A stretch of DNA of 64,000 bases from Chlorocebus sabaeus (Eukaryota > Chordata > Mammalia > Primates > Cercopithecidae): contig NC_132911.1 of NCBI RefSeq assembly GCF_047675955.1, positions 20,234,565 to 20,298,564 of the forward strand, given 5' to 3'. The notes below the pieces were generated by a model. That model did no database searches. It was not told the DNA's origin and saw only the letters and a program-made list of their open reading frames with translations. Positions 23,740 through 35,749 of this stretch are shown one piece after another. How positions within the stretch are numbered: position 1 is the stretch's first letter; every line of letters begins with the position of its first letter. The position numbers were made by a program, and so were the translations under genes.

Positions 23740-24547
23740 GTGGAATAATGGCCTGACAAAGAGGTCTGTGTTCTAATTCTTAAAACCCAGAATACATTGT
23801 CTTATGTGATAAAAGTAACTTTATGGATTCAGTGTATTCAGTTTATTGTGCTAGGGAGATTATCCTATATCATCTAGCTGGGCCCAATGTAACAACAAAG
23901 GACCTTTAAAAGGGAGGCAGAAGGATTAGAGTCAGAAAGAGAAGATGTAAGAACAGAAGCAAATATCAGAAGAGAAGACAAGATGGTAGACTGTTGGCTT
24001 CAAAAATGGAGGAAGGGGCTACAGACCAAGGAATGCAGGCATGTTGTCAAAGCTGGAAAAGGCAAGGGAATGAATTATTTCCTAGAGTCTCTAGAATGAG
24101 TGCTGGCCTGCCAACACTTTGATTTTAGACCAATGACACTGATTTCAGATTCTGACCTCCAGAACTGTAAGAAAATAAATATGTTGGCCGGGCGCGGTGG
24201 CTCACGCCTGTAATCCCAGCACTTTGGGAGGCCGAGGCGGGCGGATCACAAGGTCAGGAGATCGAGACCATGGTGAAACCCCGTCTCTACAAAAAATAGA
24301 AAAAATTAGCCAGGCGCGGTGGCAGGCGCCTGTAGTCCCAGCTACTTGGGAGGCTGAGGCAGGAGAATGGCGTGAACCCGGGAGGCGGAGCTTGCAGTGA
24401 GCTGAGATTGCGCCACTGCACTCCAGCCTGGGCGACAGAGCGAGACTCCGTCTCAAAAAAAAAAAAAAAAAAAAAAAAAGAAAATAAATATGTATTGTCT
24501 TAAGTCGCTAAATTTGTGACAGTTACAGCAGCAATAGAAAACTACCA
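23740..24547 (+). mobile_element. MLT1-like LTR, interrupted by an AluY
   Basis: The LTR begins 'ggaataatggcc', carries the 'gggagattatcctat' and 'gggcccaatgtaac' boxes and the 'ccaaggaatgcaggc', 'gctggaaaaggcaagg', 'cactttgattttag' and 'acctccagaactgtaag' series. After the Alu it ends with 'cagcagcaatagaaaacta'. Same family as the fragment at 2822-2998. Old and moderately diverged. Confidence 0.65.
24186..24477 (+). mobile_element. AluY, Yd-type (12-bp deletion)
   Basis: Young sense Alu with many CpGs intact and the AluY variant 'atggcgtgaacccgggag'. A 12-bp deletion after 'gatcgagaccat' removes the segment before 'ggtgaaacc', which defines the AluYd lineage. It has a pure tail of about 25 A. 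A 16-bp target-site duplication, AAGAAAATAAATATGT, at 24169-24184 and 24478-24493 is perfect. Confidence 0.95.
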
Positions 24548-24589
24548 TACATGAAAAAGTAAAAAATATTTGAACTGAACAGTAATAAA

Positions 24590-26800
24590 AGGTAACATAT
24601 TAAAATATGTGAAATCCAGCTAATGTGCTGCTAAGAGGCAAATTTGTATTTTAAATTATTTCTATTAGAAAATAACAGAAGTCTAAAATCACTTATACAA
24701 GTTTTCACCTTAATAAAATGGAATAAAATAGCAAATTGAACCAAAGTATGCAAAAGGAAGAAAATTATAAAGATCAAAAATTATAAAGAGTGGAAATCAG
24801 TGAAATAGAAGAGAGACAAAACATAGGGAAAAAAACCTTAAGAAATTCAACTCAGTTATTTGAATTAGATTAAAAAGTTAAATATCCCTAAGAAGACAGA
24901 TTGAGGGAAGAAAAAGAAATAACAAAATCAGAAATTTAAAAAAGGCGTATCACCAAAAAACTTACACATGTTGACAGAATATGGGGAAATTATGTACAAC
25001 TGTGTGCTAAAAGAAAAAACTTGACAACAAATATGAAATGAAAAACCTTTTTGCAAATTCAATTAAATATTTTACAAAGAAATACGTGTCTTACACAAAC
25101 TGTTTCACAAAAGCTAGAGGAGGAGTAATTTTCCAATTCATTTTATGAGGACACTGTAATAACAAAACCTGATAAGGACCTTACAAGAAAATAAAATTAA
25201 ACACTAATATCTCTTGTGTACATATAGATGAAATAAAAATTCTTAATTGTTAGCAAATCAACTTGTAGCATTATATAAGAAGTCTAATATATCAAAGTGA
25301 AGGTTATTATAAGAATGTCAGGTTAGTTTAATAGTTGAAAACCAATGAATGTAATTGATCATAACAGCAACAAAAAAGGAAGCACATAAGATCATTTCAA
25401 TAGGTGCATAAAGGTACACAAAAAGTTCAACACTCATTTATAATAGATAAAAGAATAAAAGAAAATTTCCTCAATTTGATAAAGGATATTTATGAAAAAC
25501 CTGCAACTATCATCATTTTAAGATTAGAAACAAGGCATGATGTTTACTCTTGCCAGTTCTATTCAACATATTACTAGAGATCCTATCCAATGACATGAGA
25601 CAAGAAAAAGTAAAAAGGTACAACCATTGTTAAGAAGTAAAATATGCCCTTTGCAGATGACATAATTGTATATATACAAAATCCAAAAGAATTTCCCAAT
25701 AAAACAAAATGAAAATAACTACTAGATCTAACAAGTAAATTCAGCAACATCTAAGAATACAAGATCAATATACAAAAACCAATTATGTTTTATATACTAG
25801 CAACCAGCAATAGAAAAAACTAAAAATTAACACTATAATAGCATCCAAACCATAAAATTCTTAAAAACAAATTTAAGAAAAGATGTAAAAGACCTCTATA
25901 AAGCAACAAAATGTTACTGACATAAATTAAATACTACTTAAAAAATAGATATATCATGCTCATGAGTTGAATGACATAGCATTATGAAAATGTCAGTCCT
26001 CTGCAAATTGATCTGTAGATTCCAAACAGTGCCAAGCAAAATCCTAGAAAATATTTTTATAAAATAAATATTCTGATACTAAAGTTTATATAGAATTCCA
26101 AAATAATAAGATATTCACAAAAATGAAACAGCTGGAGAATAAATACTACATGATTTTAAGAATGACTAATAAGCTGTAATAACCTTGACAATGAGATAAT
26201 CACATTTGTGTAGGCAAATTGATCAGTAAAACTGAAATAGATCCATGCATAAGAGGTCAAATTATTTTTAACAAAAGTGATGATTCAATTCAGTGGGGAA
26301 AAATGTCTTTTTAATGAACAGTTCTAGGTCAACTTGATATCTATATAAGAAAAAAATGAGTTTGACCTAGACCTCACATTATACAAAAAAATTAACTGGA
26401 GATGGTTTATAGACAGATTATGTAAAGACAAAAACTATCTCCAGACAAAAACACAGGATAATTTTGTAACTTAGGGATAGCCAAAGATTCCTTAGAATAA
26501 TAAAAGCTCATAAAAGAAAAATGAAACAATTAACTAAATTTTGTCAAAATTAACTTTTTCTTAACAAAAATGACAATTAAAAAATGAAACACAAAACAAA
26601 AAACAGGAAAAATAAAAAGAGAAGCCATAGACCAGGAGGAAAAAAAAATAGTAATATAGACCTTTTATTTAGAATATATAAAGCAGTCCTACAAACCAAT
26701 AATAAAAAAGATAATAAAAACAGGGAAAACATACAAAGAAACTTGTATACACAAATAGAATATAGAAAAATCTTGTTTATACTATTAGTATATGCAAATG
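24590..26800 (+). pseudogene. L1M ORF2 reverse-transcriptase remnant
   Basis: Broken ORF2. The catalytic motif survives at 25644-25685, which translates as MPFADDIIVYIQNP; the FADD residues lie at 25650-25661. In active L1 this motif coordinates metal in the reverse transcriptase. Upstream and downstream L1 RT landmarks are present in shifting frames, with stops throughout, so the gene is dead. Confidence 0.75.
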
Positions 26801-26903
26801 TATTTACTATTAGTTAGCACATAAAAAGATGCTCAGCATTTTTAATCACCAGCAAAATGAGAATTAAAAATCAAAATGAGATTCTACTATACACTTGCTA
26901 ACA

Positions 26904-27609
26904 TGAGAGACTTTAATACCCAACTGACAATATTAGATAGATCATTGAGACAGAAAATTAACAAAAATGTTCAAGACCTGAACTCAGTACTAGATCAAAT
27001 GGACTTGATAGACATCCACAGAACTTTCCACCCCCAAACAACAGAATATACATTCTTTTCATTGCCACAGGGCACATACTGTAAAATTGATTACATCATG
27101 GGAAGTAAAATGCCCCTTAGCAAATACAAAAACTGGAATAATAATAAACACCCTTTCAGTCCACAGAGCAATCAAATTGGAAATCAAGACTAAGAAATGT
27201 ACTCAAAACCATACAATTACGTGGAAATTGAATAACCTGCTCCTGAATAACTTTTAGGTAAATAATGAAATTTAGGTAGAAATCAAGAAGTTATTTGAAA
27301 CTAATGAGAGCAAAGATACAACATACCAGAATCTTTGGGACACAACTAAGACAGTGTTAAGGGGGAATTTTATAGAACTAAATGCCCACATCAAAAAGTT
27401 AGAAAGATCTCAAGTGAATAATCTAACATCACAACTAAAAGAACTGGAGAACTAAGAGCAAACAAATCCCAATGCTAGCAGAACACAAAATAACCAAAAT
27501 CAGAGCTGAACTGAAGGAGATTGAGACATGAAAAGACATTCAAAAGGTCAACAAATCCAGAAGCTTGGTTTTGTTTTCCGTTTTTTGTTTTTGATAAAAT
27601 TAATAGTTT
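26904..27609 (+). pseudogene. Orphan L1 ORF2 endonuclease/linker fragment
   Basis: The open frame at 26876-27193 reads DFNTQLTILDRS near its start, then LIDIHRTFHP, TEYTFFS and a KIDYIMGSK-like segment. These are hallmarks of the L1 endonuclease domain, less decayed than the host L1M. The downstream part (to about 27609) is the ORF2 linker with stops. It has no L1 3' end or poly(A), which is unusual for a retrotransposed copy. Confidence 0.75.
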
Positions 27610-28290
27610 GGAATGTTGAAGAAGATGTTGGACAACTGGAAGTTTCATATATAATTTGTAGAGGTATAAAATAGTACAGTCACTGGAAAACTATTTGGGA
27701 ATTTATTATGATTCAGGAATTCTACCCCTAGATGTTTACCAAAACAAGTAACACCATATATCCACAAAAGGACTTGTGTAAGAGCATTTATTACAGTGTT
27801 ACTCATAATAGTAAAATACTGGAAATCACCCAAATGTCCACAACAGGTGAGTGGATAATTAAATTGTAACATAGTGATATAATAGGATATATCTTAGCAA
27901 CTAAGAATGGACTAATAATACACAACACAACATATATAAGTCTCAAAAACATCATAAATTTTAAAGCCAGATGCAAAAATTGTACTTACGTGTGATAATG
28001 TTTACATGAAGCTCAACCACAAGCAAAACTCATCTACGAAAATAGAAATTAGAATAATAATAGCCTTTTGGATATAGAGAGGAGTGGTAGGGAGTAGAAG
28101 GGAAAGGATGGGAAATTTTGAATGATGGCAATACTCTATATCCTGATTGAGGTCTTGGTTACATGACATATTGAAGTATTAGTTACATAGACAGACCAAA
28201 ATTCATTGAACTGTACACTTGAGATCTGTACATTTTCCTGTAAGTAATTATAGCTCTGTAACCAACATGCTTAAAAAAATGACATAAAAA

Positions 28291-29059
28291 AGCAAAAGTC
28301 CAGTCTCACCCCTGAGCTTTCTCCCATGGTAAAACAAAGTCTCCTCAACCAAATCTGTATCTTCCTTTTAGCTTTCCAGGAATATAAGAAAATGAAACTT
28401 CCCTAAATCTAATTCCAATATGATAATACATTGATAAAGCCAGGTCTTTGGCTACACTGGGATAGGAAGCCAGGAAAAGCTACAGGATTGTGTGGAGCTG
28501 GAGTAGAAATAGTGGATTGTCCAGAAATCGGTTATTCTAGGCTTGCAACCAGGGACTAGAATCTAATGTCAGTCCAAGGATCAACTCAGGAAGGCTGTGA
28601 ATGTTGTTTACAGAAGATCCACATAGAAAAATCCCATTTCGATTATCTCTCTAAGCAGAGATGAATTAGCCCAAGTTTAAGAGTGGGGACATGGGCACTA
28701 GGAATGTCTAAAAGCAAGGATCATGACCCACACTTGGGGATACTGAATAAAGGGTCCAAGTTAGGCCCCTGGGCCATAATGGAACTGGAATATGAGCCTG
28801 GAAGAAAGTCAAGCTTTGATGTGGTAGAAGAAAATCTCCAAGTCACTGGGAGATGAATGTGTTCAACTATCATAAGTCTAACTAGATTCTGGTTTGGTCA
28901 AGGATCTATCATTGCATTAGTTTATACTCTATGTAGACCAGGCTAAGTCTGCAGATTGAAAATAATCAGCCACTGCTCTCAGGGTTAGTAGGAAGGCAGG
29001 GTCAGCCCTGCCATCACCAGTGGCCTGCTGGTTCTCCAGACAACTGGAAACAATAAAAT
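28291..29059. other. Unique or unassigned sequence
   Basis: No gene or named repeat recognised. Confidence 0.4.
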
Positions 29060-29500
29060 GTGTGTGTAAGAGACAGAGAGACACTTATGATGGATGAAAA
29101 GTCTAAGATCTGCAGCCAGCAAACTGAACACACAGGATTGCTGCTGGTATAAATTTGAGTCTAAGTTCAAAGACCTGAGAACCAGGAAAGCTGGTGGTGT
29201 AAGTTCCAGTCCTAGTCCTAGTCCAAAGGCAGGAGAAGACTGATGTCCCAGCTCAAAGACAGGCAGAGAGAGAGAATTCCTTCTCACTCAGCCTTTGATT
29301 CTCTTCAGGTTTTCGAAAGATTGGCGAAAGTCCACCCATATTGGAGAAGGAACTCTGCTTTGCTCAGTCTAACAATTCAAGTGTGAATCTCATCCAGAGA
29401 TCCTCACAGGCACACTCAGAAATCATATTTAACCAAATATCTGGGCAACCTATAGCCCAATCATGTTGACACTTAAAATTTACTATCCCGTTCTGTGTAC
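29060..29500. repeat. Degraded interspersed repeat, family uncertain
   Basis: The end of this stretch ('ccaaatatctgggcaacc', 'catgttgacacttaaaatt', 29434-29482) and its middle ('agtccacccatattggagaagg') match a common old primate repeat I cannot name with confidence. The minus open frame at 28985-29287 crosses its edge and is not called as a gene. Confidence 0.4.
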
Positions 29501-30784
29501 AAGAGATAATAAGGGAGACATGTAAGGAAGGCAGGACTAATTATGGGGCACATGGAAGCACTAGATGCTTTTCTGTGAGCCATGAGGTTGAGGCACTAAG
29601 AGGAGAGGAGAGAGGAAGCTGGAAGGGAAGATGAGATGCTCAAGTTAAAATGTTTTCTATTTCCCACTGCAGTAAAGGTTTAAGGAAGGAGATTCATGGA
29701 GATAAATTCATTGTTCTTAGCAAAGGGCTATGATTTGAAATCTGGTTGGTCATGCTGTATGTGAGCCAACATTGCAAAATAGGCTCTAATTCCCACCTCA
29801 GACTGAGCCTGTGCAGATGGTGAGGGGAACGCCATGCTTGGTGCTGTGTGTTTCTGCCTCTGCTTCTTCTTTCCCAGCCCCAGGTATTTAGAAAGTGGCC
29901 ACTCAAATCAAGAAGGCCCAGCTCCTACTCACCGCTTCTACCTACCGTTTGCTTTCATCCTGCCAGCTCCTTAGCTGTCCTTCCTGCTCCTTTACCTCAG
30001 GGTCCTGGTCTTGATTAGTAATTCACACCAAGGTGATAATGGGTGATAAAAAGCTAATGGCAATCCAAAGCGTTAATGGTTATTCAAATCAACTAACCAC
30101 CTGCAATATACTAGCTAATTCACTTGCAATCCATCACCCTATAGCCCAAAGGAATACAGTGAGGAGCGTTCCAGGCTGGCTGGGTAGATATTATGTACCA
30201 ATAGCTCAGTTCCATTGGCCAAGCACCAGCTATGCACCTGCCTCCTTTGTTACCACTGCCCACAGTGTGTGCAAGGAGAATACTTCACACTCGTCAATAC
30301 ACTCTCGCTGAAAACCTGCCTCCTGGCTTTCATTTTTTTGGATTTCAGTGACAATGGTGTTGACCTAAAGAAAGAAACAGGTGAAATTAATATGGGTGGA
30401 GAGTTTATCTGGGCGAAGATTGAGGCATGCAGCCTGGGAACACTTCCAGGCTGTGTTGGAAACCACTCTAGAGAACAAAGGAGTGGCTCAGGTTTTTAAA
30501 GAAAAAAAGGAAGAATCAGAAGAGAAGTTGATTACAAAAGTTGTTTGTCAGGAATCCTCATTGCTTTACAGTAATAACATTGATTAGTGATTGGCGATAC
30601 ATTGTTGAACTCTAGGATATGAGTTATGGTGTCCAGCACATGGCATTTTAATTTATAGCTATTGGTGGAGACATTTAGTCTAGAAAGAGGACTGCTGTCT
30701 CATTTTAATGCCTCTCTGGGCCTAGTAATTTAGAGCAGGCTCACTCACCTCAGATAAAGTTTATTTTCTTCCTCAACAGCAAAC
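29501..30784. other. Unique sequence
   Basis: Plus frames at 30033-30587 overlap one another in different phases and have no recognisable domain. No gene called. Confidence 0.4.
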
Positions 30785-31580
30785 ATACATTTAATGAGCC
30801 CCTACCAGTGACAAACACTGTTAAGTGCTGGGGATCCTGAGGTGAATAAGAAATTTGCCCCCCCTTCTATTAGGTTGGTGCAAAAGTAATTGCACCAACC
30901 TAATATCAGCTCATAGCTTAGTGGTGTTCATAACCATCTGATTTCTGTTGTCCCTGCTGTGTGCATCCTCAGTTAAATAGAAGTGTACTCAACCAACGGT
31001 ACTTAAACACCTTGTGCATGTTTAGGAAACAGGATCAGAGTAACTGCCAGTATCTCTGTCCATAGGCCTTCTTGTTACACAAAAGTGAACATACAGACAT
31101 GACCCCATCCTTGCATCCATGCAGATTACATACTAGCTAGAGGAGAAGGAAGACTTTCCTATCACATCCAAATATACAAATACAAACCCTAACAAGATCC
31201 ACGGAGGAGAAGTACAAATGCCTATGTGAGAGCCTGATTCTGTCTGGGAATTTGAAAAGACTTCCCTGAGGTGGTGACATTTGGTGTGAGATGAGAAGGG
31301 AGAGATAAGAATCTACCAGGGGAAGGGGCAGGGGATGAGAACTATGGAGAAGGAATGGGAAGAACCAAATTCCTGAGGTAGGAGGATGATGCACATACGA
31401 GGAATCAAAAGAAAGCCATTGTGTCCAGGTTAGAGAGCAAGAAGGTGAATAGGAAGGGGTGAGGCTGGAGGGGAAGGCAGGGGCCAACCCTGTTGGGTGA
31501 TCATGGGTTATATGTTCCTTATCCCAAGAGTGATGGAGAACATTGAAGGGTTTTCAGCAAGGAAGCAATAACTGCACAAT
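30785..31580 (-). repeat. L2 LINE, antisense, diverged
   Basis: Starts with the L2 3' end in reverse ('catttaatgagcccctaccagtg', 'gttaagtgctggggatcc'), later 'cttccctgaggtggtgacattt' (31261-31282) and ends with 'gggttttcagcaaggaagcaa' type sequence. A collapsed MADE1 and about 200 bp of other sequence interrupt it. Confidence 0.5.
30870..30903. mobile_element. Internally deleted MADE1 (34 bp)
   Basis: TTAGGTTGGTGCA and TGCACCAACCTAA form perfect 13-bp arms around an 8-bp centre, flanked by TA at 30868-30869 and 30904-30905. The ends are intact consensus MADE1 termini, but about 46 of the usual 80 bp are gone from the middle. Confidence 0.85.
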
Positions 31581-32883
31581 TGAGCACATCATGTCCTTTC
31601 TGAACCTTGGTCTTCAATAAATTAAGACAGATTTATTGAATGATCTCTTAGCTGCTTTTATCTCTAATATTCTGTGATTCTGTAGCCCAGAAATACACCC
31701 TCTTTTGATAGTTATCAGTACTAGTCACAGACACAACTGATTCTTCCTATGGGTGTGTTATAGGACCGCACCTGCCTGGCTTTTTGGAGTTAGGTACAGT
31801 CAATGACGTGTGAGCTAAGTGACCTGTGAAAATTCTAGGTGGAAACCTTAACAGCCAACATGTAATTTTCCAAGCTCTCTCTGACACCACAGTGGCCAGC
31901 AACATTTCAAATAGTGCAATATCTGGGTCCTAAAATGAGAATAATGGGGTGCACAACTCTCAGACAACCTGCAATGGGCAAATAAAGCCACAAAATAAGT
32001 AAACAAATAAATAAACCTTTGCTATTTGAAGCTATTGAGATCTAGGGTTGTTTGTCAGCACACCACACTGCTCAGTACAGCTCCTGTACTCTAATGCCAA
32101 CGTGCATCATAAAGGACATTTGGGACCATTGTTTGGACCGTGGTGTGTAGTTGGTACTCAAAAAATGTTTTAAAATAGTGCAACCTTCGAGCCAGTGTTT
32201 TCCAAGTCATTCAGTCTGTGCCTTTGTTTATCCCATCCCTGAAATGGAACTGACCTCACTCCTGGAATTGCCAGAGCTCGAGGCTAATCAGAAGATAATG
32301 AAGCCCTTGACGTTCCTGAAAAGCTCTCCAGATGATAAATAATAGAGTAAGCTGGCACGGGCTCTTGGCTCTGGCAAGAGCACACAGGGATGCCATTGCC
32401 AATGTCTCCCTCTGGTCTTTCTCTATCATTCAGTGAACAATTCAGGCTCCGGAGGAAACTGTTAGGTCTTTCAGGCTGCGGTGATGAGAGCAACTGTAAT
32501 TAAGTCCTTACAGATTCCACCTTGTTTTTTCAGCCTCTCAGGACATTTCGGTCCTGACATTTCTGCAGTCTTTTTGAGTTAGGATAGAAGGAGAAACATC
32601 AGTAATTTTTCTCTTTATCTGTTGCCCTACTTCTCATCCATCCTTGACACTGGGCCTTGAGCCAACTCCCACCATCATCCCAGTTGCTACACACACACCC
32701 ATGCACACAGCGACACAAAACATTGTCATCATAGGGCAAAAAAAAAGTCCACTGATCACACACTTTTGTTTGGAAAGAAGCAGAGTCAGATGAGGGGGAA
32801 GATGACTGGGCTTCCTGATGTGGCTGGGGGAAGGCTCTGTACTGCTGCAAGCTGGTTCCTTAAACACAAACTCATACTCACAC
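31581..32883. other. Unique sequence
   Basis: No gene or named repeat recognised. Frames at 32151-32342 and on the minus strand at 32284-32867 have no domain. Confidence 0.4.
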
Positions 32884-33086
32884 CCAGCACCCAGTCAACA
32901 CAACCACCTCCCTCTACACCATGGGATGGAATGGACCTGGGACTGAGGTGTGCAAGTCCTGAGTCTGAGACTTGCTCCTACCAGAACTGTCTGTGCGATC
33001 TTGGACAAGTTCCTTTATAGTTTAAAGCCTCAGTTTTGTCGTGCGTGAAATGGATCTGAGGACTGAATAAGATTAGCTTTTAAAAG
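32884..33086 (+). repeat. Copy A of a 203-bp inverted duplication (contains MIR)
   Basis: Aligns without gaps to the reverse complement of 38281-38483: 182 of 203 positions match by hand, with 17 transitions and 4 transversions. The right part is a sense MIR ('gcgatcttggacaag', 'gcctcagttttg', 'gtgaaatggatc'). The left part ('cacaaccacctccctctac', 'atgggatgga') is not MIR, so the match is not just shared SINE ancestry. Confidence 0.8.
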
Positions 33087-34439
33087 ACCCATTCGCAAGC
33101 TCAGGAAGCTCCAGCCAATTGCCTTTCCCCTTATGGATATCACCATTACCACTAAAACAAAACATCATCTGTCCTTGGTCTCTTCCTGTCCTCCCACTCC
33201 CCTTTCTTCTTCACTTCCTGTCCCTTTGTGTTTACTATTCGTTTTAGCCTAATTCTCCCCAAGAAAAAAATGATTCTGAGCTGTGTGTGAAGCCTCCCTT
33301 TCCCCACCATGGTTGAGGGAGAGCCACTGTTGACCTAGATTAAGGCCAGATGTCCATCAGTGAGACCAGAGAGGAAGAAGGGGTCCTGGCTTTGAATAGC
33401 ATTCAGTAGCCTTGGGGTGGAAGGCCTGATGTCTCTAGAGAGAGGCTGGATGATGGACAATGGGTGTGTAGGGAGGAAAGCAGTGAGGTGTCTCCTTGGA
33501 AACAGGCCTGTCACCTCCTCCTCCCCCTAGTTATTCTCCATTGTTCCCCACTGAATACCTCATCTTCTTGGTTGAGGGGTCCTCTGTGGTCCCAGCCCCT
33601 CCCTGTCCTCCAGAGGCACCTGTGTGTCCTCTCTCCTCACTTCCCTCTAGGCAGCAGCAATCAGCTCACACTCTCAGGACAACTTCAAGAAAGAAATATC
33701 ATTAGCAGACCTCAAAAAAAGAGAAGGAAAGAGGGTCAGTATTCCCCATGCATATTTGAATTACTAAACACTCACCAGGCTCATACAGAACCACTTTCCA
33801 TAGGCCCCTTCCACGCGTGGTGTGCTTGGTGACACAGGGGGTCGTGGGAGTGGGGCAAAGGCCTGGTGTTTTGGACTCCTCCGCCTACAAACCCTGTCTT
33901 TCAATGCTAGAGTGGATGTCCTCATTACTCCTGCCAAGAGCAAAAGCATTCTGCTTTTGAGCAAATTTCTTAAGTAGTGTGGGCTTCACCCACAAGATGA
34001 GGCAGGTGGGCTAGGTGATGGTCTCTCATGCAGACCATCATTACCTGGTGGCTCTCTGCTGAGCCATGAGCCCTTGGAAATACAGTGAAATATTTTGTGT
34101 GTCTGTTTAGGCATTTAAAGACAGGGAAGGGAGGGACCTATGACCTCATCAAGTCAATTTCCTGGGAAGTCTCAGTATTGGAAGAAGACCCATAACAAAG
34201 AAATGGAATGGGGTGTGGGAGGCAGGTTAGAAATTAAGGCAACTGGAGTGCTAATGTAAGTCTGACCTGGAAGCTCAGCAAAGTCAGACTAAGTGAGTCT
34301 GCTTCAGGGACAACTGGCAAGAGCTAAGCCGGAAGTGAAGGCCCAACTGCCTGCTGGGACAGCAGCATATCCACTAGGCAGCAGAGGTCCTGAGCATCTG
34401 CAAAGCTGATGCCTAGGATCTCTTTGGCAGAGACAGTGC
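33087..34439. other. Unique sequence
   Basis: Overlapping plus frames at 33464-33832 (122 codons) and 33496-33705 conflict in phase and have no domain. No gene called. Confidence 0.4.
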
Positions 34440-34735
34440 CATAGGTGGTATGTTATTTTCTCTTCCTGGGCACACAGGAAGACTATGTTTCCAGCCTTCC
34501 TTGAGGTTAGATTGGGTCTACTTTCTGGCCAATGAGATGTGGACAAATGGATGTAAGGCACTCCCAGGCCTGTCTCTTATACATGTCTTCTTGCTCTTTC
34601 TCAGGGATTATCAGGCATGGCCACCTGACCTGCATCAACATGTGATATAAGTGGAAATAAACCTTTGTTGTATCAAGCCACTGAGATTTGAATGTTTATT
34701 GCCATGAGCTAGGCCTAGATTATCCTGATTAATGC
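34440..34735 (+). mobile_element. Degraded LTR-like repeat
   Basis: 'ccagccttccttgaggttag', 'ctttctggccaatgagatg' and 'gtggaaataaacctttgttg' followed by 'aagccactgagatttg' and 'tagattatcctgattaatgc' are the 3'-half landmarks of an old LTR with polyadenylation signal AATAAA. Family not assigned. Confidence 0.45.
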
Positions 34736-35084
34736 AGTGCTTCAGCCATCAAGTATAAGACAGTACAACTCTCTTTCTAAATATAGAAAATATAAACTGG
34801 TAAATTAAAGCTGCAAATATAAAGTAGTAAATATTCACTAGTAAATATGAAGTGCTTAATATCCAGCCAGGCCAAGACCTTGACAGTCTCTTGACTGGAC
34901 TGTGTGATCACAGCAAGGACTAATAAGTTACCCCCAACTCCTGTCTGACTGCCTCAGAATGAGAAATCTTCTAAGAAGTGGTTGTATCCTTGCTTAAACA
35001 ATCTTTTAGAAATGAGGGAATCATTCATGTATTTCTACAGCAGAGGAGGAAGCTGGCATCTCTAAGGGATTGCTGTAGCACACT

Positions 35085-35211
35085 GATTCAGGGGGCAGGT
35101 TCTGGAACTAAGTAGCCTGAGTTTGGGCCCTGGTTCCAACACTTACTAACTGGGTGATTTGTGTAAGTTGCTTAAACTTCTTTTGCTCAATTTCATAAAC
35201 TGAGTGTATCA
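35085..35211 (+). repeat. MIR, 5' part; 3' part resumes at 35690-35745
   Basis: Sense MIR: 'ttctggaactaagtagcctg', 'gggtgatttgtgtaagttgc', 'ctcaatttcataaactgag'. The missing 3' part ('ttgtaaggattaagtgtg', 'acatgtaaaatagttg') reappears at 35690-35745 after the repeat at 35212-35690, so the MIR is split by a later insertion. Confidence 0.55.
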
Positions 35212-35690
35212 CTTGTGATTGCTGTATAACAAACTGTCTCAAAGCTTCATAGCTTGAAACATACATCTTTATTATTTCTTATAACTCTCCAGGTCAGCTG
35301 GGTCAATCTTCTGGTGTCATTTATGCGTCAGTGGTCAGGAAGGTGGCTCTGCTGATCTTGTCTGAGCCCATCTCACATGCTTGCAGGTTAACTGGCTATA
35401 GGCTTGTCTAGTGATGTCAACTAGAATAACTGGGCTCAAGACTTGTTCCGGATGGTCTCAGCCTGTTTACACAGCAGTTGCAGGATTTCAAAAGACAGAA
35501 TGCATGGATGGTTTGGAATTGACATATCAACTCTACCACTTTATTCTGGTGAAAACAAGTCAAAAGTTTAGGTCAGGTTCAAAGGGTAGAGAAATTGACT
35601 CCATCTTTTTTAGGACAGAAAGCCATGTTACAAAATATAATGATGGAGGGAGTCTATTAATGAGGTTCATCAGTGCAATCAACCTCTAGT
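35212..35690. mobile_element. Old LTR-like repeat nested in a MIR
   Basis: Begins 'gtgattgctgtataacaaac', with 'ctgggtcaatcttctggtg' and later 'tctgcctgtttacacag'-like and 'agccatgttacaaaatat' segments. A similar start occurs at 40470-40700. It lies exactly between the two halves of the MIR, so it was inserted later than the MIR. Family not assigned. Confidence 0.4.
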
Positions 35691-35749
35691 TGTTATTGTA
35701 AGGATTAAGTGTGTAACACATGTAAAATAGTTGAATAATGTTGTCTTGC

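Larger units (their letters stand above)
24548..28290 (+). mobile_element. Sense L1M, ORF2 RT to 3' end
   Basis: A-rich plus strand matching old L1 from the post-endonuclease part of ORF2 (about 24560) through RT and the C-terminal region to the 3'UTR and tail (about 28200-28290, 'cattgaactgtacacttgag'). An orphan L1 endonuclease segment interrupts it at about 26904-27609, after which the host resumes at the expected place. The open frame at 26584-26817 is part of the degraded ORF2. Confidence 0.8.

Noticed and set aside
24186..24477. Alu as an active source gene
   Set aside because: Young and well preserved, but activity cannot be inferred from one copy without flanking transcription evidence.
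26876..27193. 105-codon frame as a functional endonuclease
   Set aside because: Clearly L1 endonuclease-derived but only part of the domain; remains of ORF2 are broken downstream.
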